This document shows, one piece after another, positions 18,117 to 26,598 of a stretch of DNA of 64,000 nt (the stretch's first letter is position 1; every line of letters begins with the position of its first letter). Position numbers and translations under genes: made by a program. The stretch is taken from NCBI RefSeq assembly GCF_900142605.1, contig NZ_FRBL01000001.1, positions 434,001 to 498,000 of the forward strand. Reading direction: 5' to 3'. The notes beneath the pieces are model-generated. The model searched no databases, was not told the origin of the DNA, and was given only the letters and a program-made list of their open reading frames with translations. This DNA comes from Chitinophaga jiangningensis (GTDB lineage: Bacteria > Bacteroidota > Bacteroidia > Chitinophagales > Chitinophagaceae).

Positions 18117-19320
18117 ACTTACTGATCACGAGGGAAGCATTGTTACCCCCAAAGCCAAAAGAATTAGAAATTACATTATTGATGACCACTTCTTCCTGTA
18201 GTTCCGTTGCCGGAGCAATTTGCAATTCTTCCATACGTTCGGAAAAATTAAGGTTCGGGAAGATGATACCGTTCCGGATGGCCAGTACCGCGTAGATCGC
18301 TTCGATAGCGCCTGCGGCAGCAAGCGTATGACCGGTAAACGGTTTGGTGGAACTGAATGGAGGTATTGCTGTACCAAACATCCGTTCCAGTGCACGTCCT
18401 TCGGAGATATCGTTGTTTAAAGTAGCAGTGCCATGGACATTGATATACTGCACTTCTTCCAGTGTACGGCCACTCATGGCCAGTGCATTTTTCATGGCAG
18501 CATAGGCGCCATCACCTTCCGGAGAGGGAGAGGTAGGATGGAATGCTTCGTTGGCATTACAGTAACCGGTGAATTCCGCAAGGATAGTACTGTTGTTTGC
18601 TTTTGCAAAGGATTCACTTTCCAGTACCAGGTAAGCTGCGCCTTCACCCAGGTTTAAGCCGGTACGCTGCTGATCAAAAGGGCGGCAAAACTGCTTATCC
18701 ACATTTTTCAGCGAGTTGAATCCATTGAGGGTGAAACGGGTAAGCGCTTCGGTACCGCCGCATACCATCCGCTGATACATCCCTGCCTTGATCATGCGCG
18801 CACCAAACATCAGTGCATTGGCAGAAGAAGAACAGGCCGTGCTAATGGTGGCCATATGTTCGGTAAAGCCGACGGTATCGGCTATACGTTGTGTACAATC
18901 AGCACAGTCGAGGGTATGTATACTTTCTATAAAAGTGCCCGACTTCTCCGGATTGATCAGGTCAAAATAAACTTTTTCTGTATCGCACATCCCTCCCACC
19001 GTACTGGCGTTGATGAAACCCGTAGGCTCATCCTGGAGGTGCTGTATGCCTGCCTGCTGCAATGCTTCGCGCATGGCCACGAGGCCAAGCAATGTAGTGC
19101 GACTAAACCCATCCTGCACAGGAATGCCGGCCATGCGAAACAAAGTGGTGTTATCCAGCTTTACTTCACCTACCGGCAGTACCTGTTTGTAAATAGTATC
19201 TATGTAGTCCGTAAACCCAAGCCCACTCTCCTGTTGGCGCAGGCGTTGCAGATTTCCGGCCACGTTATCACCAATGGCGGTGACCATTCCCATCCCTGTA
19301 ATAAACACTCTTTCCGCCAT
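18106..19320 (-). CDS. beta-ketoacyl-ACP synthase (FabF-like) of the flexirubin-type locus
   Basis: The 404-aa protein is a complete type II ketosynthase. It shows the N-terminal MAERVFITGMGMVTAIGDNV, the nucleophile in STACSSSANALMFG, and the two His motifs VHGTATLNND and FTGHTLAAAGA. C-terminal NSFGFGGNNASLV completes the pattern. It should condense malonyl-ACP units on the ACP encoded 13 bases upstream. Together with the Cys-less partner downstream it is expected to build the polyene chain. Assignment to flexirubin and not primary fatty acid synthesis rests on the neighbours. Confidence 0.9.
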   Translation of the reverse strand: MAERVFITGMGMVTAIGDNVAGNLQRLRQQESGLGFTDYIDTIYKQVLPVGEVKLDNTTLFRMAGIPVQDGFSRTTLLGLVAMREALQQAGIQHLQDEPTGFINASTVGGMCDTEKVYFDLINPEKSGTFIESIHTLDCADCTQRIADTVGFTEHMATISTACSSSANALMFGARMIKAGMYQRMVCGGTEALTRFTLNGFNSLKNVDKQFCRPFDQQRTGLNLGEGAAYLVLESESFAKANNSTILAEFTGYCNANEAFHPTSPSPEGDGAYAAMKNALAMSGRTLEEVQYINVHGTATLNNDISEGRALERMFGTAIPPFSSTKPFTGHTLAAAGAIEAIYAVLAIRNGIIFPNLNFSERMEELQIAPATELQEEVVINNVISNSFGFGGNNASLVISKYEG

Positions 19321-19333
19321 GCAGCTGAATTAC

Positions 19334-19594
19334 TTAAGCGGGTTGTTGTTTAGACTGAATGAATTCGGCCATAGACTGAACAGACTGCAGGATTTTACGG
19401 CCCTCACGCGGATCTTCCACCTTGATGCCATACTGTCTTTCCAGTAATACCATCAGTTCGAGGGAGTCGATACTGTCAAGTCCCAGACCATCTCCGAATA
19501 ACGGCGCGTTGTCGTCGATATCAGCAGGTTTGGTGTCTTGCAGATTCAGTGCTTCAATGATCTGTTCTTTCAGTTTCTGTTTTAATTCTTCCAT
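19334..19594 (-). CDS. acyl carrier protein
   Basis: The 86-aa acidic protein has the phosphopantetheine site GLDSIDSLEL, with Ser as the prosthetic-group anchor, and a standard ACP helix pattern (EQIIEALNLQDTKPADID). It is probably dedicated to the adjacent KS/CLF pair, because genome-wide fatty-acid ACPs usually sit next to fabF in a different context. The 92 bases between it and the permease gene hold a short palindrome (19657-19672), so it may have its own promoter. Confidence 0.93.
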   Translation of the reverse strand: MEELKQKLKEQIIEALNLQDTKPADIDDNAPLFGDGLGLDSIDSLELMVLLERQYGIKVEDPREGRKILQSVQSMAEFIQSKQQPA

Positions 19595-19656
19595 AATGTT
19601 GTAGGTTTACCTGCGACTGTCGGCAGCCACAGATGCCTTTGTTAATTGGTAAAAAT

Positions 19657-19672
19657 ACAGTTTTAGTACTGT
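19657..19672. promoter_or_regulatory. short palindrome upstream of the ACP gene
   Basis: ACAGT and ACTGT form an inverted repeat with a six-base centre, embedded in A/T runs on both sides. It lies between the permease stop (19687) and the ACP start (19594), both minus strand. It could be a weak terminator or an operator. Confidence 0.3.
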
Positions 19673-19686
19673 TTTGAAAATTATTC

Positions 19687-20982
19687 TCAGTTCATTCTTC
19701 GTTTTTCAACATATCCGGCTACTGCCAGCATTACCAGGCCCGTAACAATCAACAGCACTACATTTTTCCACACATAGGCTATATTGCCGTTACGGAGGTA
19801 AATATCATTGATGGCATCCAGTCCCCAGCTAAGCGGGGATAAATGCCCGATCGCCTGCATTTTCTGCGGCATCACCTCCAGCGGAATCCAGATGCCACCT
19901 ATGGCAGAAAGGATCACGATGGAAATAGCCCCAAAATTCAGGGCCTGATTAGGCGTTTTAAAAAGCGTGCCAATCAGTATACCGTACGACGTGGCGGCCA
20001 GGCCAATTGCAGCAGCTACCAGGAAGGTAGCGCCCGCATCGCGGCCCATCACCAGTTTTGGAAGATCCAGTAAAGGCATGATGTACATACCCACGAGCAT
20101 CATGCAATAAAACTGTACCACGCAAATGCCCACAAAAAACAACATCTTGCCCAGTAAAATCTCCAGGTAGGAACCCGGGATCAGCTTCATTCGCAGCAAA
20201 CTGCCGTCTTCCCGCTCCCGGATCATATTGCCGGCAATGGGGATCACGATAAAGAACATTGCGAATATGCTCCAGGCCGGTACATTATGCTGTACGGAAT
20301 TGGAAATCACGTCTATCTGTTTGCCGGTGCCTGTCGCCTCTTCTTTCAGCCCTACCGCCTGCAGGCGAATTGGAAGGGTGTCATTCGATGCTGTCACACT
20401 GGAATCTTTGCGACGCAGTTCCTGGCGGATACGCCCTAAAAGCATATCTGTTTCTACCTGCGTCAGAAAATTATCAATCGCCTGGTGTATAGCTCCTTTG
20501 AAAGCCTTTTTAGCGGCAGGATCAAAGTAGATGGTAACATCCAGGGAATCGGCGTTTTGCTTTACCGGCAGTGCCAGCGACATACCCATCCGATGGGAAA
20601 TATCATTCACGATTCTGTTGGCGTTGCTCACGATATTGCCGGTAGCACCAGCGGGAATGATAATACTGATTTTATAAGTCCCTTCGTTTACCAGCTGTCG
20701 TGCCTGTTCGGCAGTCAGCGGTTTGCCGTCCAGCGAATCTATGATACGGAATTGTCCGCCACTGGCCAGCCCTTCGCGTATATGGCGGCCCAGGCGGCCA
20801 TGGTCGTTGTCAACCGTCAGGATATCAAATTTAACTTCCTGGTAGTCTTTAAACGGCGCATCCTGGATCAGTGCCATTACTGTAATCAACACCACGGGCA
20901 TGAGAAACAGGAGGGTGAGTCCTGTTTTATCGCGCACCAGTAGTTGCCATTCTTTTCTTATTGTCGCCAGTAATCGTAGCAT
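19687..20982 (-). CDS. ABC-2 type permease of the flexirubin-type locus
   Basis: The 431-aa protein has an N-terminal membrane helix (LTLLFLMPVVLITVMALIQD) and a large extracytoplasmic loop of about 200 residues. Further helices (WSIFAMFFIVIPIAGNMIRE, AIGLAATSYGILIGTLF, FGAISIVILSAIGGIWIPLE) and a C-terminal helix follow. This is the layout of ABC-2 exporters of the YhhJ/DrrB kind. It starts 11 bases after the ATPase gene and the two make one transporter. ABC pairs recur in flexirubin clusters and are thought to move pigment or precursor to the outer membrane; the cargo here is inferred. Confidence 0.88.
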   Translation of the reverse strand: MLRLLATIRKEWQLLVRDKTGLTLLFLMPVVLITVMALIQDAPFKDYQEVKFDILTVDNDHGRLGRHIREGLASGGQFRIIDSLDGKPLTAEQARQLVNEGTYKISIIIPAGATGNIVSNANRIVNDISHRMGMSLALPVKQNADSLDVTIYFDPAAKKAFKGAIHQAIDNFLTQVETDMLLGRIRQELRRKDSSVTASNDTLPIRLQAVGLKEEATGTGKQIDVISNSVQHNVPAWSIFAMFFIVIPIAGNMIREREDGSLLRMKLIPGSYLEILLGKMLFFVGICVVQFYCMMLVGMYIMPLLDLPKLVMGRDAGATFLVAAAIGLAATSYGILIGTLFKTPNQALNFGAISIVILSAIGGIWIPLEVMPQKMQAIGHLSPLSWGLDAINDIYLRNGNIAYVWKNVVLLIVTGLVMLAVAGYVEKRRMN

Positions 20983-20993
20983 TAATCTGAATA

Positions 20994-21740
20994 TTAGTCT
21001 CGCAAGGCATGCCCTGTATAGTGCAGGAACACGTCTTCCAGGTTTTCACAATCCGGCAGGTCATGGATGAGCTGATCAGGGTTACCCTGAACAATGAGGC
21101 GCCCCTGGTCTACGATGGCTACATCGCTGCAGAGCGACTGTGCTTCTTCCAGCAGGTGGGAAGTATAGAGGATACTATTTCCCTGGCTGTTGTACTCACG
21201 CAGGAATTGCAGGATCATGCTCCTGGACTGGACATCTACACCCGCTGTAGGCTCATCCAGTACGAGCAGCGATGGCTGATGGAGGATGGCCGCAATAATA
21301 TTGGCTCTCCTTTTCATACCACCTGAGAATTTATGAATTTCTTTATCCGCACTTTTTTCCAGTCCGAATGCCTCCAGCAGCTCCATGATGCGGGCTTTCA
21401 GGCCCTTCCCCCTGTAGCCGTAAAGGTTACCGAAGTAGGTGAGGTTTTCCACCGCACTAAGCTGCGGATAGAGGGCAATGCGCTGCGGCACCACACCTAT
21501 TTGCTGTTTGATGGCTTCGCGGTGAGCGGCGTCCTGGGAGAGGCCGTTGATCAGCACCTCTCCGCTGCTGGCTTTTACCAGTCCGCAAAGAATGGAAATA
21601 GTGGTTGTTTTACCAGCGCCATTTGGCCCAAGCAACCCTGCGATACTACCTTTCCGGAAGGAGAACGTCAGGCCTTTCAGCGTGGGCTCTTCTGCGCCGG
21701 TGTAGGTTTTGTATAGCTCTTTTACTGCAATGCTGGACAT
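20994..21740 (-). CDS. ABC transporter ATP-binding protein of the flexirubin-type locus
   Basis: The 248-aa ATPase has Walker A GPNGAGKTTT, signature FSGGMKRRANI, Walker B LLVLDEPTAGVD and the following switch His (YTSHLLEEAQ). It belongs to the drug/lipid-export type that pairs with ABC-2 permeases, and its partner gene is 11 bases downstream. It begins 9 bases after the BtrH-like gene. All features needed for ATP hydrolysis are intact. Confidence 0.93.
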   Translation of the reverse strand: MSSIAVKELYKTYTGAEEPTLKGLTFSFRKGSIAGLLGPNGAGKTTTISILCGLVKASSGEVLINGLSQDAAHREAIKQQIGVVPQRIALYPQLSAVENLTYFGNLYGYRGKGLKARIMELLEAFGLEKSADKEIHKFSGGMKRRANIIAAILHQPSLLVLDEPTAGVDVQSRSMILQFLREYNSQGNSILYTSHLLEEAQSLCSDVAIVDQGRLIVQGNPDQLIHDLPDCENLEDVFLHYTGHALRD

Positions 21741-21749
21741 AACGTTTTA

Positions 21750-22751
21750 TTATATAGCCTTACTGAGCTTACGGAAAAATGCTTCTTCAGCAGCAGCTGT
21801 GCGGAAAAGCATCTGACTCAGCTCGTTATAGGAATCATCACTTGCGCTTCGGCTCTTGCATACGCGGCCGGCTGCAAAGGCGAAGGTACGCCACAGGTCA
21901 CCGATCTGCGTGAGTTCGGTGGCCAGTTTGGATAGTTCAGGTTTATTCAGCAGTTCGGCAGCTTCCTGGAGGAAGGCCGCATATACGAAGCGGAATCCGG
22001 CACCACCGGTACCAATTTCTTCCTGCATACGAATGATATTGCCGAGGTAAAGTACTGCACGGCGATCATCCAGTTTCTCCGGATATTTTTTCAGCCGTTT
22101 TGCCAGAAACCGGATACCGTCCACACCGAACATGGGTATCGGAATCTTAAGCATATAGTGGCAGGTTTGCTTAATACCTTCTATGATTGGTTTTTCCAAT
22201 GAAGCGGAAGATGGTACGCTCACCGGGTAATACATTTTTCCTTTAGGGGCCGGAAATCCTTTTGCAAAGCGGGCCTGGGCCAGGCTTTCCGGGTCGATGG
22301 TGGTAATACTGTCCATTACCGGATCACTTACCAGGTAGTTGCCATTTTCTTTGCCATATACTACGAGGTTATGTGCATTGAAGTGGAAACGGTAGGAGGC
22401 AGGGAAATAGGTAAGGTAATACACGCTGGAAAGCAGTCCTACAGGGGTTCCGGTGGCGAGGGTTTGATCCAGTGCGGCCATTCCTTTCTCCACAGAACTA
22501 AATTTTTCCACTTTCATTTTTACACCCAGGCGGTCACAAACGCGTTGAAATATAGCACCAGGCCATATCCTGTAAGTGGTACCCGGCACACCATTCACCT
22601 TCACAAACGGCAGGTGACCAAAGAATAATCCGGCACCGATACCAAAAGCCATTGGCTCGCTGATCTTCAGTCCGTGGTGGCCCAGCAGATTGGAGATAAC
22701 ACCGCTTTCGCAATGTGCTGTTTGTGTGTGATGGAATAGAATTTCGCTCAT
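21750..22751 (-). CDS. BtrH N-terminal-domain protein of the flexirubin-type locus
   Basis: The protein is about 333 aa from the ATG at 22751 (MSEILFHHTQTAHCESG); the frame extends to 22778 but that start is less natural. The HCESGVISNLLGHHGL segment is the N-terminal Cys motif of BtrH-like acyl-ACP transferases, whose namesake moves an acyl chain from ACP onto butirosin. Later HFNAHNLVVYGKENGNYLVSD would contain the His and Asp of a papain-like triad. In flexirubin clusters such a protein is a regular member and could handle acyl transfer from ACP. The substrate is unknown. The C-terminal half looks helical. Confidence 0.82.
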   Translation of the reverse strand: MSEILFHHTQTAHCESGVISNLLGHHGLKISEPMAFGIGAGLFFGHLPFVKVNGVPGTTYRIWPGAIFQRVCDRLGVKMKVEKFSSVEKGMAALDQTLATGTPVGLLSSVYYLTYFPASYRFHFNAHNLVVYGKENGNYLVSDPVMDSITTIDPESLAQARFAKGFPAPKGKMYYPVSVPSSASLEKPIIEGIKQTCHYMLKIPIPMFGVDGIRFLAKRLKKYPEKLDDRRAVLYLGNIIRMQEEIGTGGAGFRFVYAAFLQEAAELLNKPELSKLATELTQIGDLWRTFAFAAGRVCKSRSASDDSYNELSQMLFRTAAAEEAFFRKLSKAI

Positions 22752-22825
22752 AGTTTTTATAGCTCCATTAATTATCAAACGGAGTTCCGGTTGCCAGAAC
22801 TCCGTTTGATGTGGAAAATTGTAAG

Positions 22826-23224
22826 TTATTTTATGTGCTGCAGGTCAGCGATACTGACCTTAAAGGCATCTGCATATTTTTGCAGCATGTGTTGGCTCAA
22901 TCGCCTGAACACCGCCGGCTTCATGTGCCGTTTCACCTGCCATTGGAATTTGCCTACATAGTTTGCCAGCAGGGCAAGGTCCATGATATTTTTTTCCATG
23001 TAGTAGGCGATGGGGCTCACTTCTCCGGCGAGTACTTTTTGCTTCGCTGCTTCTATTCTTTTATTCACTTCTTCCCAGGCCTGGTCGAGGGCGATGTTTT
23101 CAGGCTCCCAGCCAGCACTCTGCACCTGTACATAGTTGCCCGAGTTATCCACCGCATACATAATCTGTTTGAATGTACCTTCATGAAGGTTATCCTTATC
23201 CTGTGGTACTTCCTCTTTTTTCAT
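22826..23224 (-). CDS. small flexirubin-locus protein with helix-turn-helix-like end
   Basis: The 132-aa product has no signal or membrane segment. Its C-terminal 40 residues (KPAVFRRLSQHMLQKYADAF then KVSIADLQ) resemble the last helices of Xre/Cro HTH domains (LERYAEALGVSVEEL-like). A similar small protein is regularly placed beside darB in Bacteroidota pigment clusters, to my knowledge without an assigned function. Spacing to darB is 24 bases and to the BtrH gene about 75 bases, same strand. A regulatory or a structural role is possible. Confidence 0.72.
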   Translation of the reverse strand: MKKEEVPQDKDNLHEGTFKQIMYAVDNSGNYVQVQSAGWEPENIALDQAWEEVNKRIEAAKQKVLAGEVSPIAYYMEKNIMDLALLANYVGKFQWQVKRHMKPAVFRRLSQHMLQKYADAFKVSIADLQHIK

Positions 23225-23248
23225 GACAGCAGTTTTAAAGGTGAATGC

Positions 23249-24385
23249 TTATACAACGGTGATCTGTGCGTAAGCATAGGAGAAACGCGCACTTTCCGGC
23301 ACCATCATCACAATCTTCTGTCCTTTCTTCAGTCGGCCGGTATTCATCAGTTCTTCCAGCATCAGGTATGGAGATGCAGTACCCACGTTACCCACGCGGT
23401 CCAGGTTTGTGAACCATTTGTCCAGCGGGATAGGCACTCCAATGCGGGTGATTTCTTCATCTATTTTAAGACGGAAGAATTCAGAAGAAAGATGTGGCAG
23501 GAAGAAGTCGATTTCATCCAGGTTTATACCATAGCGTTCCACCAGGTTTTTCCACATTTGTGCACCGGAAGGAACAATATTTTTGCCCAGCAGTCGCGTA
23601 TCCTGTTTAAAGGAGAACACGCTGTGGAAGGCCCATTCGTCAGGAGTCATTTCTATCCAGCCTTTGGTACCGCCATCTTCGGTTTTGATGGCACCGGAAT
23701 ACATACAGGTTTCCAGTTCATTGGCGTACGAGGCGATTTCTACCCAGTCTACACGTAAAGAAAGTCCTTCTTCGTTTGGCTTATCGGAGAAATAAGCGGC
23801 GCTGGCACCGTCGGACAGCATCCAGCGGAGAAAGTCTTTTTCGAAAGCAATGTAGCCATTAGCGTCTAAAGCTTTTTGAGCATCTCTTTCCGGCTGGAAT
23901 TTTTCAGCCAGCATCCAGGCAGAGAATTTTTCGGAACCTGTGCTCACCGCGTTGGAAGTATTTCCGCAACGGATGGACATCCAGGCATATTTGAATGCCT
24001 GCATACCAGCGGCGCAAGCGCCGGTAGCTGCGATCAGCTCTACAGGCTGACATTTCAGCAAACCGTGCACCATAGCGGCGTGGTTAGGCAATAACTGATC
24101 AGGAGATGTAGTGCCGCAGGCAAGGAGCTGCAGGTTACTGATTGGGTTTTTGTCGTCAAACAATGCTTTCACCGCCTCAGCTGTCATTTCCGCGTTGGTA
24201 TGGGTCGACTTCCCTTCGTTGTCCAGGGAGTAATAGCGGGTTTTGATCTTGTTGTTTCCCAAAATCTTCAACCGCATACGGGAAGGCTTTCCATCTACCA
24301 GCCCGAGAATGCTCTCCATTTCTTCATTTTCTACAGGCTTGTTGGGTAAAAATTTTGAAAGCCTGTTAATATAAACTTCCTTCAT
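23249..24385 (-). CDS. darB: DarB-like ketoacyl synthase III (dialkylresorcinol condensing enzyme)
   Basis: The start is placed at the ATG at 24385 (MKEVYINRLSKFLPNKPVEN), where family members begin; the frame is open to 24439. The protein is FabH-like, with the nucleophile Cys in TGACAAGMQAFKYAW, a His in FFLPHLSSEFFR and an Asn in RVGNVGTASPYLML. DarB couples a beta-keto acyl thioester with a second acyl chain to make the precursor of dialkylresorcinol, the lipid part of flexirubin esters. darA is 133 bases upstream on the same strand. A -7-like word at 24471-24478 suggests a separate promoter for darB and the genes behind it. Confidence 0.88.
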   Translation of the reverse strand: MKEVYINRLSKFLPNKPVENEEMESILGLVDGKPSRMRLKILGNNKIKTRYYSLDNEGKSTHTNAEMTAEAVKALFDDKNPISNLQLLACGTTSPDQLLPNHAAMVHGLLKCQPVELIAATGACAAGMQAFKYAWMSIRCGNTSNAVSTGSEKFSAWMLAEKFQPERDAQKALDANGYIAFEKDFLRWMLSDGASAAYFSDKPNEEGLSLRVDWVEIASYANELETCMYSGAIKTEDGGTKGWIEMTPDEWAFHSVFSFKQDTRLLGKNIVPSGAQMWKNLVERYGINLDEIDFFLPHLSSEFFRLKIDEEITRIGVPIPLDKWFTNLDRVGNVGTASPYLMLEELMNTGRLKKGQKIVMMVPESARFSYAYAQITVV

Positions 24386-24470
24386 TTGAAAAAATTCGTC
24401 TTTAAAAGGCACATGCAACAAGCTGGATAGGCCATACATGGGTGCATGTTATGATGGTATATGTATTATA

Positions 24471-24478
24471 CAAACGTA
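24471..24478 (-). promoter_or_regulatory. -7 element upstream of darB
   Basis: On the minus strand the word TACGTTTG matches TAnnTTTG. A TTG at 24505-24503 is 24 bases away, longer than the usual 19-20, so the -33 part is doubtful. It would start transcription about 80 bases before the darB ATG. Confidence 0.4.
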
Positions 24479-24572
24479 AATATAGAATTCTAATCTGAAT
24501 TACAATTATTACGCCACCAGACAAAAAGCCGGGTTAATTACAGGTCGGCACAGAAATTCCTGCATTTTCCAC

Positions 24573-25493
24573 TCAACGAAGGGAAGTACTTTTATAGTAT
24601 TCCACTTCCTTTTGCAGTTCGTTCTTTTTCAGGTTAAGTTTAATAAGGGAAGATATCAGTGTAATGGGTGAAAGTACCACAATACCGGGCAACAGTAAGG
24701 AGCGGTACATACTCACACGGCCCTGGCGGGAGCTTGCTGCGGGCCCACCTTTGGCGCTGATGTATTTGGCCCAGAAGCGGAAGGCTTTGATGCCTCTGTC
24801 TTCCAGCAAAATCAGGTTAGGAATGAGTTCAACGGCATTCAGGTCAATGAGTTCCTGTTGCAGATTGTTCCAGTTGCCGGATTCAAGTGCCTTGGCGATA
24901 GGTGCCGCAAAGCGGGCGCTGGTAACGATTTCGTTTTCCTGCACTCCTGCCGGCGGAAGATATTTGGTAGCGGCTTTCAGTCCTTTAAACTGCCACCTTA
25001 ACACGGTGATCAGGGATACCAGGTTAGAAGATTTATCGACCAGTACAATATTCCCTACCAGGTTGGCACCAGCTTGCTGCAGGTATTTTTTCACCGATTC
25101 CTGGGCATTGAGCCACATATTGCGGCCTCCGAGGAGGGTGATTACCTTTTTACCTTTCAACAGCTGCCGGCCCTGTTCACTTTGGAGGAACGCGGCGGTA
25201 GGCTGCGATGGCGATAAAAACCATGGCTGGTATGCCAGTATAACCAGATCAAAATGCTCGTTCACATCAACTTTCAAAGGTTGTATACCACGTGGCGTTT
25301 GCAGTACCGTTTCCGGCATTGTATCGTAAAAAGTCTGCTTTTTCCAGGGAAACGCAAAAGGCTCTGTGGGAACCAGTTGCTCGAAAGTTACATCCACTTT
25401 GCCTTCCAGCGGCGCCAGCACATGATCTACAATCCTTTTCAGCTGCCCGGTTTGTGTATAATATACTACCAGGACCTTAGGTTTTACATTCAT
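24573..25493 (-). CDS. darA: DarA-like dialkylresorcinol biosynthesis protein
   Basis: The 306-aa protein opens with a flavodoxin-like strand-loop (VLVVYYTQTGQLKRIVDHVL), has YQPWFLSPSQPTAAF in the middle and ends with a hydrophobic, probably membrane-attached segment (SLLLPGIVVLSPITLISSLI). It matches the DarA family, which works with DarB to close and aromatise the dialkylresorcinol ring. It is the first gene of the minus-strand locus; the 280 bases upstream separate it from the head-GIN lipoprotein gene. The pigment assignment depends on the joint presence of DarA and DarB. Confidence 0.88.
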   Translation of the reverse strand: MNVKPKVLVVYYTQTGQLKRIVDHVLAPLEGKVDVTFEQLVPTEPFAFPWKKQTFYDTMPETVLQTPRGIQPLKVDVNEHFDLVILAYQPWFLSPSQPTAAFLQSEQGRQLLKGKKVITLLGGRNMWLNAQESVKKYLQQAGANLVGNIVLVDKSSNLVSLITVLRWQFKGLKAATKYLPPAGVQENEIVTSARFAAPIAKALESGNWNNLQQELIDLNAVELIPNLILLEDRGIKAFRFWAKYISAKGGPAASSRQGRVSMYRSLLLPGIVVLSPITLISSLIKLNLKKNELQKEVEYYKSTSLR

Positions 25494-25644
25494 AAAAGGA
25501 ACAGGAGTTCAACATTAATTAAGCTGTAAACTTACAAAAAAGATACTATCATTTATATGATTTAATGATAATTTGATGTATTGCGGGGAGTAAAGGTAAT
25601 TGGAAAGCGGGGTTAAAGGCTGACTTTCAGGGCTTGTGCCCCAG

Positions 25645-25689
25645 CCAGGTGCAACACCAATCGGCTTACTAAGTTGTTGCTGCACCTGG
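25645..25689. repeat. inverted repeat in the darA-upstream intergenic region
   Basis: CCAGGTGCA (25645-25653) and its exact reverse complement TGCACCTGG (25681-25689) flank a 27-base centre. It lies in the 279-base gap between darA and the head-GIN gene, both minus strand. It may be a terminator-like fold or an operator; nothing else recognisable is in the gap. Confidence 0.4.
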
Positions 25690-25772
25690 TCTAAAGGACT
25701 TTTAATATTTTCTTCTAAATAACTAAGAATCAGTCTTTTTATGATACAAAATTTGTTAAAATTTTGTAAATA

Positions 25773-26504
25773 TTATTTCGCCTGTTGTACAGAACCGGCG
25801 CCTGCGATAGACTGACTTACCTCTGGCGAGCCTTTGTAAATGATGTCACCCGCACCGGCGATACTTGCTTTGAGCGTTACACTGGCGTGAACCTTAGCGT
25901 TACCGGTACCAGATATTTTCACTTTGGTGTTTTCGGTGAACAGGTCCAGTCCCTCAAAGTTACCAACACCTGCGATGGATACATTCAGATCACGGGTTTG
26001 GCCGGATACCTTCATATCACCGGAACCGGCGATAGAAGCATCGATGGACGGGGCGTCCACCTTACCGATGATATTACCGCTACCGGCAATTTTTAGTTTA
26101 ATATCTTCCCGGTTGGTAAAAGTGCCAAGCAGGTCGATATCCCCGCTGCCGTCCACTTTTATGGCGTCCAGTTCCGGGGCGGACAGGTAAACATCAAATT
26201 TCTTGTGGGTGCTGATGTTATGCACATCCTCACGGAGCTTTACAATCAGTTCCTCGCCGTCGCGCTCCAGCACGATCAGCGGTACAATGTTGCTTTCCGC
26301 CTCAATGACGGCAGTTTTTGTTTCTCCCTGCTGTACGTGTACGTTCATACCGCCATCAACTTTGATGCTACGGAAGGCGGTGATCTGGCGTTCTTCCTTG
26401 ATTACATTACCATTTCCTTCTATACGGCGGAAATTGCAGGAGGACAATAATACGAGGGTGGTTAGGGTCAGGAGCCCTTGGCAAAGGCTAGTGTTGATTC
26501 TCAT
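25773..26504 (-). CDS. head-GIN domain (DUF2807) lipoprotein
   Basis: The 243-aa protein has a lipoprotein signal (LLTLTTLVLLSSCNF, lipid-bearing Cys near residue 23). The mature part is one DUF2807 / head-GIN beta-helix, seen as the repeating words VDGSGDIDL, IAGSGNIIG, IAGSGDMKV, ISGTGNAKV and IAGAGDIIY, about every 20 residues. Such proteins are common in Bacteroidota envelopes and have no defined activity. It is divergent from guaA (94 bases apart) and is probably unrelated to it. Confidence 0.92.
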   Translation of the reverse strand: MRINTSLCQGLLTLTTLVLLSSCNFRRIEGNGNVIKEERQITAFRSIKVDGGMNVHVQQGETKTAVIEAESNIVPLIVLERDGEELIVKLREDVHNISTHKKFDVYLSAPELDAIKVDGSGDIDLLGTFTNREDIKLKIAGSGNIIGKVDAPSIDASIAGSGDMKVSGQTRDLNVSIAGVGNFEGLDLFTENTKVKISGTGNAKVHASVTLKASIAGAGDIIYKGSPEVSQSIAGAGSVQQAK

Positions 26505-26583
26505 AAATGCTGGATTATGGTAGAAAGATACAACCAGATTTCGGAATTTGGAATCAGATAAGCCGAATTTCCCATAATGACTT

Positions 26584-26591
26584 TATCTTTG
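26584..26591 (+). promoter_or_regulatory. -7 element of guaA
   Basis: TATCTTTG matches TAnnTTTG. It ends only 7 bases before the guaA ATG, so a start site at the usual distance would give a leader of a few bases or none. No clear TTG at the -33 distance is visible. Confidence 0.5.
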
Positions 26592-26598
26592 CACCACC

